From positions 1 through 17,320 of the forward strand of contig DHGK01000365.1 of assembly GCA_002402755.1 (NCBI GenBank): a stretch of DNA of 17,320 nt, written 5' to 3'. The DNA is from Planctomycetes bacterium UBA4800. GTDB taxonomy: Bacteria; Planctomycetota; UBA8108; UBA8890; UBA8898. Every line of letters begins with the position of its first letter. Positions within the stretch are counted from its first letter, which is position 1. The notes under the pieces are model-generated. The model did no database searches, had not been told where the DNA came from, and saw nothing but the letters and a program-made list of their open reading frames with translations. Made by a program: the position numbers and the translations under genes. Shown here piece by piece: positions 7,887-15,600 of the stretch.

Positions 7887-7958
7887 TGATTCTCCGCTGA
7901 ACGAGAGTATAGGCCCCCTCGCGCAGAGTGACAAATCAGTGACTGTCCCCGGTTTTCC
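7867..7958. repeat. 92-bp palindromic repeat element (copy B) overlapping a gene start
   Basis: Arms at 7867-7891 and 7934-7958 pair with two mismatches across a 42-base centre. The core ACTGTCCCC and the AAATCAGTG of the right arm are shared with copy A. The outermost bases differ from copy A (GGAAAAC versus GAAATCC), yet each still pairs with its own partner arm, which suggests selection for a hairpin. A second GTCCCCG plus TTTC begins just outside the right arm at 7959, as if its end were partly duplicated. The start codon of the LamG gene (7884-7886) is inside the left arm. The second sigma gene ends 10 bases beyond the right arm. Confidence 0.85.
7906..7934 (-). promoter_or_regulatory. 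Strong candidate promoter of the LamG gene, inside repeat copy B
   Basis: The minus strand reads TTGTCA (7929-7934), exactly 17 bases, TATACT (7906-7911). Each hexamer matches five of six consensus sigma-70 bases with optimal spacing. A start about seven bases downstream would give a leader of only some 13 bases, just enough for the GGAGA at 7891-7895 before the ATG at 7886. Most of the -35 hexamer lies at the inner edge of the right arm, so promoter, ribosome binding site and start codon all come from the repeat. Confidence 0.55.
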
Positions 7959-7968
7959 GTCCCCGATT

Positions 7969-8478
7969 TCAGGTCCAGCTCGTGGTGTCGCGGGCCGCGT
8001 CCAGGGCGCTCGTGTCGGGAAGCGCACAGCGCTTCAGGATCGCGGCCAGCCGGCGGCGGAGCTGCGCGTAGCGCGATTGCAGCGGGGCCTGGGTGTCGCC
8101 GCACGAGCGCGCGATCGCGTCCCACGGCACGTTCAGGATGGCGCGGGTGATCAAGAGCGCTCGGTCGTCGGGGGCGAGGTCGCTCAACGCGCGCGCGACC
8201 GAGTCGTCGCCCTCCTCGCATACGGGGCGCGGCGCGCTGGGACCGCGGCGGCGGAAGGCGCGGGGCTTGGCCGCGGCCAGAATCCTGTGCTCGACGATAC
8301 GGCGGACCCAGGCGAGAAACGCCGCTTCCGACATGAAGGTGCTGCGCGCGTGCAGGCCGCGGCGGGCGATGCGCCAGACGCGCGGGCCATAGCGCCGGCG
8401 GATCTCGCTCATGGCGGCGTCGTCGGCAAGGCTTAGGCCCTCGAAAAGGGACGTTGTCGGCGGTTCGGCGGGAGTCAC
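7969..8478 (-). CDS. Shortened ECF-type sigma factor
   Basis: Predicted 169-residue protein. Residues 29-70 resemble parts of sigma region 2 (RYGPRVWRIARR, then AAFLAWVRRIVEHRIL). Residues 99-150 fit the region 4 helix-turn-helix (LAPDDRALLITRAILNVPWDAIA and a basic helix). The stretch that normally sits between these region 2 parts, the acidic DDLVQ-type helix of region 2.2 that grips the RNA polymerase beta-prime clamp, appears absent. Only HARSTFMSE joins the two, about 25-30 residues fewer than usual. The GTG at 8478 overlaps the TGA of the lipoprotein gene in a GTGA junction, with GGAG seven bases upstream, so translation is probably coupled. It may need help or modification to bind polymerase, or may act as a DNA-binding accessory. 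The sigma-like fold is fairly sure; activity is uncertain. Confidence 0.88.
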   Translation of the reverse strand: MTPAEPPTTSLFEGLSLADDAAMSEIRRRYGPRVWRIARRGLHARSTFMSEAAFLAWVRRIVEHRILAAAKPRAFRRRGPSAPRPVCEEGDDSVARALSDLAPDDRALLITRAILNVPWDAIARSCGDTQAPLQSRYAQLRRRLAAILKRCALPDTSALDAARDTTSWT

Positions 8479-9521
8479 TTCGCGCGCTCCGCGGCGGGCG
8501 CGGGCGGCGCGCCGTCGTCGATGCGCAGCGAGTAGCGCTCGGACGCTCGGCCGATCGAACGAGGCGTGGCCTGGATGCGCAGAAGACGGGCGCGGGGCGC
8601 GCCGGCGAGCGCCGCGGGGTCGAGCGGAATCGCGATCGGCGCGGCCTCTCCGCCGAGCGGCGCCGGCGGCAGGATCCTGGTGTGAAAGGCCGCCGCGTCC
8701 GGGTCGTCGAGGCGCAGGAGGAGCATGTGAAGATCGGCGCTGCCCTCGGCATGGAGGACGAGCGCCTCCCCCGCGCGCTGCAGGCGCGGGTTCCTGAGGA
8801 GATCGTCGGCGGGCCTGAGCGCGCTGCCGCCGATTTCCCTGGCGATCGCGCACGCGATGTCCGCGCGGACCCGCGGCGCGATCGCGGGCAGCATGTGCTT
8901 CGGCTCGCCGCTCGAGAACACGAAGGACGGCAGCAGGATCGAGCCGAGCGTCTCCCACGAGAAGAACGGGTAGCGCTGGAGGTAGCTCGTATACACGGCG
9001 GCCTGGTGCTCGATCTTCCTGTCCGGGAGGGCGGCTTCGCGTGTCAAGGTGACGGTCAGGCGCACGCCCGGGAACACGGCCACATCGCGGACGAAGAGGT
9101 GGAGCGGCGGGACGCAACTCCACGCGATCGTCGTGACGAACGCCGAGGGCACGTCCACTTCCGTGCGGTGCTCCTCGGCCGCCGGGAACGCGACATGGAC
9201 CGAGACATCGGGATTGCCGCCGTCGCCCGCGCGCCGGAGATCGTGGCACAGCCGTGCGGCGTCGAGCACGGCGAGGATGTCGTTGCGCCACTCGTCGGTC
9301 GTTCCGTAGAGCGCAAGCGCCGCCGGCATCTCGTCGAGGTCGAGGCTCACGCTGAACGGCAGCGGCTGCGGGAAGAGCTCCTCGACGGCGGGCGGCTGCG
9401 TGCTGCACGAGCACAGGCAGGCGGCGACGGCGGCGGGCAGCATCGAGCGCGGGATGCGCCCGCGGGTCGCCGCGGCGCATCGCGCGCGCCGCTGGCCGAG
9501 GACGATCGTCGTCGAGCTCAC
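8475..9521 (-). CDS. Predicted lipoprotein of unknown function
   Basis: Predicted 348-residue protein. I do not recognise the family. A basic N-terminus is followed by LPAAVAACLCSC (28-39), in which VAAC fits a lipobox with Cys35 as the lipidated residue; Cys39 is a second option. The rest has no further membrane span and looks like a mixed alpha/beta protein ending in a Pro/Ala-rich tail. The GTG at 9521 overlaps the TGA of the kinase gene (GTGA) and has a perfect AAGGAGG six bases upstream, which decides this start over an in-frame ATG at codon 27. The next gene, a sigma-like protein, begins in its own stop codon. Its place between a transmembrane kinase and a sigma factor suggests an outer- or inner-membrane partner of the signalling cluster, but that is inference. 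Confidence 0.88.
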   Translation of the reverse strand: MSSTTIVLGQRRARCAAATRGRIPRSMLPAAVAACLCSCSTQPPAVEELFPQPLPFSVSLDLDEMPAALALYGTTDEWRNDILAVLDAARLCHDLRRAGDGGNPDVSVHVAFPAAEEHRTEVDVPSAFVTTIAWSCVPPLHLFVRDVAVFPGVRLTVTLTREAALPDRKIEHQAAVYTSYLQRYPFFSWETLGSILLPSFVFSSGEPKHMLPAIAPRVRADIACAIAREIGGSALRPADDLLRNPRLQRAGEALVLHAEGSADLHMLLLRLDDPDAAAFHTRILPPAPLGGEAAPIAIPLDPAALAGAPRARLLRIQATPRSIGRASERYSLRIDDGAPPAPAAERAK

Positions 9522-12500
9522 CGTTTTCCTCCTTCCGCGCGCACGGCCTCGATCGCGGACGCGGGCGACAGGGCCCGGCCGTTGCGGTCGCGAATCACCA
9601 CGCGGAACATGGCGTCGCGCATGGGCTCGACCGCCTCCGCGTTTTCCAGCTTGAGCGAATCGGCGCCCGTCTTCCTCGCGAGGAGCAGATGCTCGCCCTG
9701 ACCGCCGGCGACCCATTCGAGCCCCGCGGGCGGAAGGCGCTTGGCTTGCCACAGGGCCCTGACCTGTCGTTCGATTGGCAGCTCCGCAACGGAGCCGTCG
9801 CCGGGAAGCAACGCTCTCCGGCGAAGTTCCTCGGTGAGCACGCGCGCGGCGTCCCGAGCTTCCTCAACCGAGAAACCCGGACGCGATGCCGCCGGGCAAA
9901 AGGCGTCGAGGAATCCGCGCCAGGAATCGCCGTCGAGAACCCAGAGCCGCTCCGGGTCGTCCGTGTCGGGGTCGGTGTACGTGAAGAACTCGAACCTGAG
10001 CCGGAGCGCGTCCAGGGGGAACACGTACGTCGTGCGGTCGATCGGCGCGCGCCGGTAGCGACGCAGCTCCTCGTACGTCTCGCCGCACGCGCGCACGATC
10101 TTCACACGGACGGTCGTCGGACCCGCCGGCGCTACGGGCACGTCGCGGGCGAACCTGCCGCCGTTTTCCTCGACGGGCGCGCCGTCGATGGTGACCTGCG
10201 CGAGCCGCGGCCCCCGGGCGACGACCTGCACCGTGATCGCGGGGTCGCTCGTGGGCTCGCTGTCCGAGGGAAGGACGTTCACATCGAGCGGGGGCTCGAA
10301 GAAGATGCGGCACGGCTCGGTCGCGGCGAGGGGGTCGAGGACGCCCAGGGTCGCGTCCAGATCGTCTATCACGGAGAGCTGGACATCGACGCAGGTGCGC
10401 TCGCCCGCCAGGTCGAAAAGCTCCTGCTCGTCGATCTCGAACGACCCCTCGCCCGCCGCGAGCTCCCCGGGCGGGCGAACGGGGCGCACGTCGATGCGGC
10501 ACTTGCGGGGATAGTCGATCGTGTACGCGAACGTGACGTGCGCGCCCTCGCGCGACGCGCGGCGGGCGGGGCAATTGCGGCCGTGCAGAGGTGTCTCGGC
10601 CGTGCCCGGGCCGACGACCTCGAAGCGCGCGATGACGGGCCCCTTGCCGTGCTCGGGGATCCAGTTCAAGTTCCCGATCACGGTGGGCGCGGTGTTGCCG
10701 CACCGGTCCGCGAGCGTGATGTCGAGGAGAGGCGCGCCCACCGAGACGTTGAACGTCATCGTTTCGCGGTCGGGGGAGGGCGTGCCCTTGCGCTGGTTCA
10801 GGAAGCACGCGGCGTCGTCGAGCGGCTCGCCGGCCGTGATCCTCACGGAGACTTCCTTGCCATCGCCGCCAAGCGGTATCAGGAGCGGCACCGCGGCGCC
10901 GTGCTCGTAGTCGCTGCCGTTGATGCGAAGGACCTCGGGCGGCTCGCAATCGATCGCGATCTCGAAGGGGTCGGAGAGCCTTGTGTACCCCAATCGGTCG
11001 AGCACGAAGATGTGCGCGACCGCCTTCTCGAGCAGCGGTTCCCCGAGCAGCGGTTTCTCGAGCTTCTTCCGTATCTCGCCGCCCGGGGGCGTGGGAGCGC
11101 GGAGGGCCCCGTTGGGCCCGACGGCGCCCAGGGGGAACTCCTCGAAGTCCCGGTCGCGCCCCGCGGGCGCGATGCGCAGGCCGGCCGCGGAACCTTCGCG
11201 CACGAACCTCGGCACCGAGGCGGAGAGCCACACGCGCGTGAGCTTGCCCACGCCGCGCTCCGCGTCCGGGGGAACCGTTATCTTCTCCCACGGCCGCCAG
11301 AAGAACAGCCCCGCCGCGAGCAGCGCGACGAGGACCGGCACGATCGCCGCGCCGGCAAGCCGCCGCGCGAGGCTTCGTCTCGGCCGCGTTTGCCAGCGCC
11401 TGAACGCGGCGGCGAGGTCCTCGGCGCGCTGCGGCCTCCTGGCAGGATCCTTCTCGAGGCACCACATCGCGATGCGGTCGAGCTCCCGCAGGGCTCTCGT
11501 GCGCGGGTCTTGGCGCCTGACGCTTGGCGGGGGCGGCGCCGCGGTTTCGTGCGCGGAGCGCCAGGCGTCGCGGCTCGCGGCCTCGAAGGGCTTGCCGCCG
11601 GCAATCAGCTCGTACAGGATCACGCCCATCGAGTAGATGTCGCAGCGCGGGTCGATCACGCCGCGCCAGCGCTCGGGCGCCATGTAGGGCAGCGTGCCGG
11701 CGTAGTGCCTGGGGCAGGGCTCGCCGCCGCCGGCGGCGTCCGCCGTATCGCGCGCCGAGACGATCTCCGCGATGCCGAAGTCGATGACCTTGACGTGCCA
11801 GCGCTCATCGATCTTCTCGACGAATATGTGCTCGGGCTTGAGATCGAGGTGCACGAGCGGCCCGGCGCCGCCGATGCCGTGGTGTGCGGCGATCAGCGCG
11901 ACGGCGGTCTGCCGCATGATCTCGACCTTGTCGTCGAGCGAAAGCGCGTCCTTCTCCAGAAACCTGTGGAGCGGCTTCCCGGAGAGGTATTCCATGACCA
12001 GGTAGGGCTGCTCGCCTTCCTCCCCGTAGTCGAGTATCTTGACGATGTTGGGGTGATCGAGGCGGCTCAGGCGCATTGCCTCCTTGTGGAAGAGGCGCCG
12101 CGTGGCGCTCGATGCCGTGAAGCGCCGGCGCAGCAGCTTGATGCCGACCTGCATGCCGAGGATCTTGTGCTCGCCCGCGAAGAAGCGGCCGAAACTCCCG
12201 CCGCCGCGCTCCAGAACGAGAACCCACTTGTCGCCGAAGATCCCGGGCAGCGGCCTGGCATCCGGGCGCTGCGCCGGCGGCGGCGGCGTGGTCGTGTCGG
12301 TGCCCGGCGGCGTGACGGACGCGTCGCTCGTGAAGTCGATCGAGAGGTCGCGGAGATGAGTGCCGTCCTTGGGACAGGAATCCTCGGAGGTCGGGTAGCG
12401 GGAGCTGCATTCGGGGCAGTAGCGCGACACCCACGAGTCGAGGAGCGCATCGAGCCCGTCGGTGGCGCCGCCGGCGGACGGCGGCCCCGGCGCGGGCGCG

Positions 12501-12553
12501 TCGCGCTCGTCGTGGCGCCGATGCGCCTTGTGGTCGTGTGCGGCATCCGACAT
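9518..12553 (-). CDS. Membrane Ser/Thr protein kinase with Cys ribbon and large extracytoplasmic region
   Basis: Predicted 1011-residue protein. Residues 46-64 form a small Cys ribbon (CPEC...CPKDG). A Hanks-type kinase domain spans about 107-386: glycine loop Gly117/119/122, ATP-binding Lys139, helix-C Glu158, DFG 258-260, APE 292-294 and Arg372. One membrane span (about 401-419) leads to about 590 extracytoplasmic residues with Ig-like beta segments. In the catalytic loop, HLDLKPEH (235-242) replaces HRDLKPEN. Asp237 and Lys239 are kept, but the Arg and the Mg-binding Asn are changed to Leu and His. The C-terminus has KRLPPAGLEWVAGG (938-951), reminiscent of formylglycine-enzyme-like (SUMF1) domains, but too little follows for a full one. 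The ATG at 12553 is chosen because GGAGG lies eight bases upstream; another ATG two codons earlier is only two bases from it. It probably senses envelope signals and phosphorylates cytoplasmic partners such as the sigma factors. Confidence 0.93.
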   Translation of the reverse strand: MSDAAHDHKAHRRHDERDAPAPGPPSAGGATDGLDALLDSWVSRYCPECSSRYPTSEDSCPKDGTHLRDLSIDFTSDASVTPPGTDTTTPPPPAQRPDARPLPGIFGDKWVLVLERGGGSFGRFFAGEHKILGMQVGIKLLRRRFTASSATRRLFHKEAMRLSRLDHPNIVKILDYGEEGEQPYLVMEYLSGKPLHRFLEKDALSLDDKVEIMRQTAVALIAAHHGIGGAGPLVHLDLKPEHIFVEKIDERWHVKVIDFGIAEIVSARDTADAAGGGEPCPRHYAGTLPYMAPERWRGVIDPRCDIYSMGVILYELIAGGKPFEAASRDAWRSAHETAAPPPPSVRRQDPRTRALRELDRIAMWCLEKDPARRPQRAEDLAAAFRRWQTRPRRSLARRLAGAAIVPVLVALLAAGLFFWRPWEKITVPPDAERGVGKLTRVWLSASVPRFVREGSAAGLRIAPAGRDRDFEEFPLGAVGPNGALRAPTPPGGEIRKKLEKPLLGEPLLEKAVAHIFVLDRLGYTRLSDPFEIAIDCEPPEVLRINGSDYEHGAAVPLLIPLGGDGKEVSVRITAGEPLDDAACFLNQRKGTPSPDRETMTFNVSVGAPLLDITLADRCGNTAPTVIGNLNWIPEHGKGPVIARFEVVGPGTAETPLHGRNCPARRASREGAHVTFAYTIDYPRKCRIDVRPVRPPGELAAGEGSFEIDEQELFDLAGERTCVDVQLSVIDDLDATLGVLDPLAATEPCRIFFEPPLDVNVLPSDSEPTSDPAITVQVVARGPRLAQVTIDGAPVEENGGRFARDVPVAPAGPTTVRVKIVRACGETYEELRRYRRAPIDRTTYVFPLDALRLRFEFFTYTDPDTDDPERLWVLDGDSWRGFLDAFCPAASRPGFSVEEARDAARVLTEELRRRALLPGDGSVAELPIERQVRALWQAKRLPPAGLEWVAGGQGEHLLLARKTGADSLKLENAEAVEPMRDAMFRVVIRDRNGRALSPASAIEAVRAEGGKR
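9528..9534 (-). promoter_or_regulatory. Strong ribosome binding site of the lipoprotein gene
   Basis: A full AAGGAGG lies six bases ahead of the GTG at 9521, inside the last codons of the kinase gene. It is the best Shine-Dalgarno sequence I noticed at any gene start in the window and supports independent or coupled initiation at the GTGA overlap. Confidence 0.75.
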
Positions 12554-12629
12554 CAGCATTGCCTCCGCCGCTCCGGGGCCCGAGAGCGCCGAGAACGGCC
12601 GTTTCCCGCCCGCGCGGATTCCTTTCGTC

Positions 12630-15600
12630 TCAAGACTGCGGTTGCATGGTCCCGGCGCCGGGGAGGATGACGAGCCCCGGCGTATCCACGGCGGCCAGAA
12701 TCTCATCGATCCCGTCGCCATCCAGATCCGCGGCGCGCAGGGCCTCGACGCCCGGCGCCGCGACGAGCGTGGCCGGGCTCCCGAAGGCTCCCCGGCCGTT
12801 CCCGAGGAAGACGAGCACGTCGCCATCGCGCGTGCCGCAGGCGATGTCGGTCCAGCCGTCGCCGTTGGCCTCGAGGAACGCGACTTCCACGGGATCGACG
12901 AACCGCGGCAACGGCGCCACGCGCGAGGGTTCGGCTCGAAACGGCCCGCCGGCGCCGCTCGTCGACGCGAGATGGATCCGCAGCTCCATGCCGTCCACGA
13001 CGGCGAGATCATCGATCCCGTCCCGGTTCACGTCGCGCGCGCCGAGGCAGGCCATCCTGAAGGCGCCGTCGATTTCGAGGACCGGCGGCTCCGCGGGCTC
13101 GCCGGCCGCCGGGAGGACGATGGAGATCCCCGACGCGTCCATGAGCGCGAGGAAGAGGTCGGTCCGCGGGTTCCTGCCCTTGTTGCGCCAGCCCACGGCG
13201 GCGTCGTGCACCGCACCGCGCGGCGCTTCGCAGACCCATTCCAGGCGCGCGCCGCTCAGCCGGTCGGCGCCGATGAGGCAGGCCCTGCGGTTCGTGCACA
13301 ACGCGATCCACGTCAGGTCAGGCCGTTGCGCGGGCGCCGACCAGCGGACGAGCGTCTCGGCCGCGCCGCCGGGGAGCACGGGAAGCTCGATGATCGTCGC
13401 CGCCATCCGCCCGGGCGCGCCGGCGCGAGAGATGCGCAACGTCTCGGGCTCGAACGTCAGGAGATCGGGCTCGCCGTCGCGGTCGATGTCGACGAGGAGC
13501 ACTCCCGCCAGGCCGAGCTCGTTTTCACAGTTCTCCACCGCGACCCGTTCGACCGCGGTGCTGCGGAAAGAGCCGAGGCCGGCCATGTCGGGCGACGGAC
13601 CGGCGACGCTCACCAGATCCACGAGGAGCGGCGCATCGGCGCCGAGCGCGGCATCGCCGTCCTCGACGGCGAGAGCGACCTGGACTGCGCCCGCCGCCGA
13701 CCTCGCGATGGAGACTCCCGCCGGCCTTCCCGCGCGGTCCTCGGGCGGCAAGGGGAACGTGCAGATGTACTGCCAGGCACAGGAACTGCCCGGGCAGTCG
13801 CCTTGGCGCTGGAAAACCTCCAGGGATTGCTGCGCCCGGCCGGCGAGGGCCAGAAATCGAGACCCTCCGAGATCGAAGGGCACGAGGTGCTGGGGCAGCC
13901 TGGCGGGGAGCGTGAACGGTTGCTCGAACCAATCATCCCGCGCGTCGTCCCAGGTCAGGAATATGACCGCATCCCGGTTCTCGTCAACGATGGCCAGGTC
14001 CAGCGACAAGCCGTCCGAGCGGAAGAAGTCGGAGGCCGTGATGGACTCGGGATCCTCGCCGACATAGACGATGCGCGGCGGAATCGAGGCGAAGTCGGGC
14101 CGTCCCGGCGAGGCATCGAGCGAGTTGAAGAACACGACGGCATAGTAGTCGGTGGTCACCGCGATCCAGCGCGCGATCGGCCAGCCGTCCGGCGTCGCGC
14201 CGCGGGCATGGGCGGCATTGTCCGTCGTCGCCCACTCGAATCCGTACCGGCGAAGCGGATCCGCGATCGGGCTGATGAGCACGGTCGTGTCGGAGAGGAA
14301 CGTGCCGGGCTCCGCCGGATCGCCGAGCATGAGCAAGGCGCCGTGCGGCTCGTCGTCGCAGGCGATCACGAGGTCGATCGCGCCATCCCCGTCGAGATTG
14401 GCGAGGGCGACCTGATTGGGGGGCACGGTGGGCTGATCGGGGCTCTCGATCGGAGGGATGTACAAGGCATGGAATCTCACCTGGCCGGCATCGAAACCGT
14501 TGCGGACGACCAGGAGACCGTTCAGGCCCTTGCTCGTGAAGGGTATGACGAGGTCGGCTGCCGGATTCCCATCGAGCGGGCCGGCCGTCGGGAAGTTCCT
14601 GAGCTTCAGGTCCCGGAAGTTGTTCTTCAGGTAGTCCGGGTCGTAGTCCGGATCATCCGGATTCTCGATCTTCTGCGCGATGGCGGGGTCCTGGCGGAGC
14701 AGGTCGAGGAACGGGTATTCCGCCGCGGCGAAGCGGGGTGTGCCTGCGCCCCGGCTCTTCAGGAAATGGAAACGGTCGTAGGCGCTCACGCAGATGTCGT
14801 CGCACCCGTCGCCGTCGAGGTCTCGGACCTGCAGGCCCCAGGGACGGCCGCCGAGGCCGGAGTAACGCTCCCGGCGGAGCGGCGCCGGCCGTCCATCCGA
14901 GCCGAGATCGAGGAACCAGACCACCGCCTCCTTGTTCACGTTGTCGACGGCGGCCAGGAACGGATCGGTCTGCCCCGGCCCTGCGTGGCCGAAGGCGACG
15001 TCCATGGGCGAAGCCGCGTTCCGGGGCGTTTCGCCGGCGGTCGCGGCGAAAGGGACGCGGAAGGGGTGCGACAGGACGTCCAAATCGCCGGGATCCGCGC
15101 CGGGGTCCTCGGCAAGGAAGGCGCTCAGGAAGTACCTTCCGGCCTCGCCGGACACGGCGACGAGATCCGGCCATCCGTTGCCGTCCAGGTCGCCCGCCGC
15201 GAGGTCCAGGCCCGGTCCCGGCAGCGGATAGGAAAGCGTGCTCGCGAAGTCCTTGCCGTTGGCCACGAAGTACGACACGATGATGGCGCGCAGAAAAGCG
15301 TCGGCCGTCGCCCTTCCGTACGCCGCCCTCTGCTTGAATGTCGGATCGGGGTCGGGCAGGCGGAGGAGGACGAGCCCGGCGGCCTCGGGGCTCAAGTGTC
15401 CGCCGCCCCGGTTCTGGACATCGAGCTTCCAGTGCCAGTTGCACGTCCCCTCGTCCGCACCGCAAGGGGGAAGGCAGGCGGGGTCCGCCGGCAAGTCCTT
15501 GTTGCTGACAGGCCTCGTCACGAGAATCGTCCCCGTGCCGCCGTCGCGAATGTAGGCCAGATCGCAGCCTCCGTCGCCGTTGAGGTCGTACGGCACGGGC

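Noticed and set aside
12594..12603. Perfect palindrome AACGGCCGTT between the FG-GAP gene and the kinase
   Set aside because: A 10-bp GC-rich palindrome is not rare by chance here, it has no nearby promoter hexamers, and the gap looks like a simple intra-operon spacer.
12554..13012. Upstream extension of the kinase reading frame to 13012
   Set aside because: The extension overlaps the end of the FG-GAP gene, has no domain content, and GGAGG is correctly placed for the ATG at 12553.
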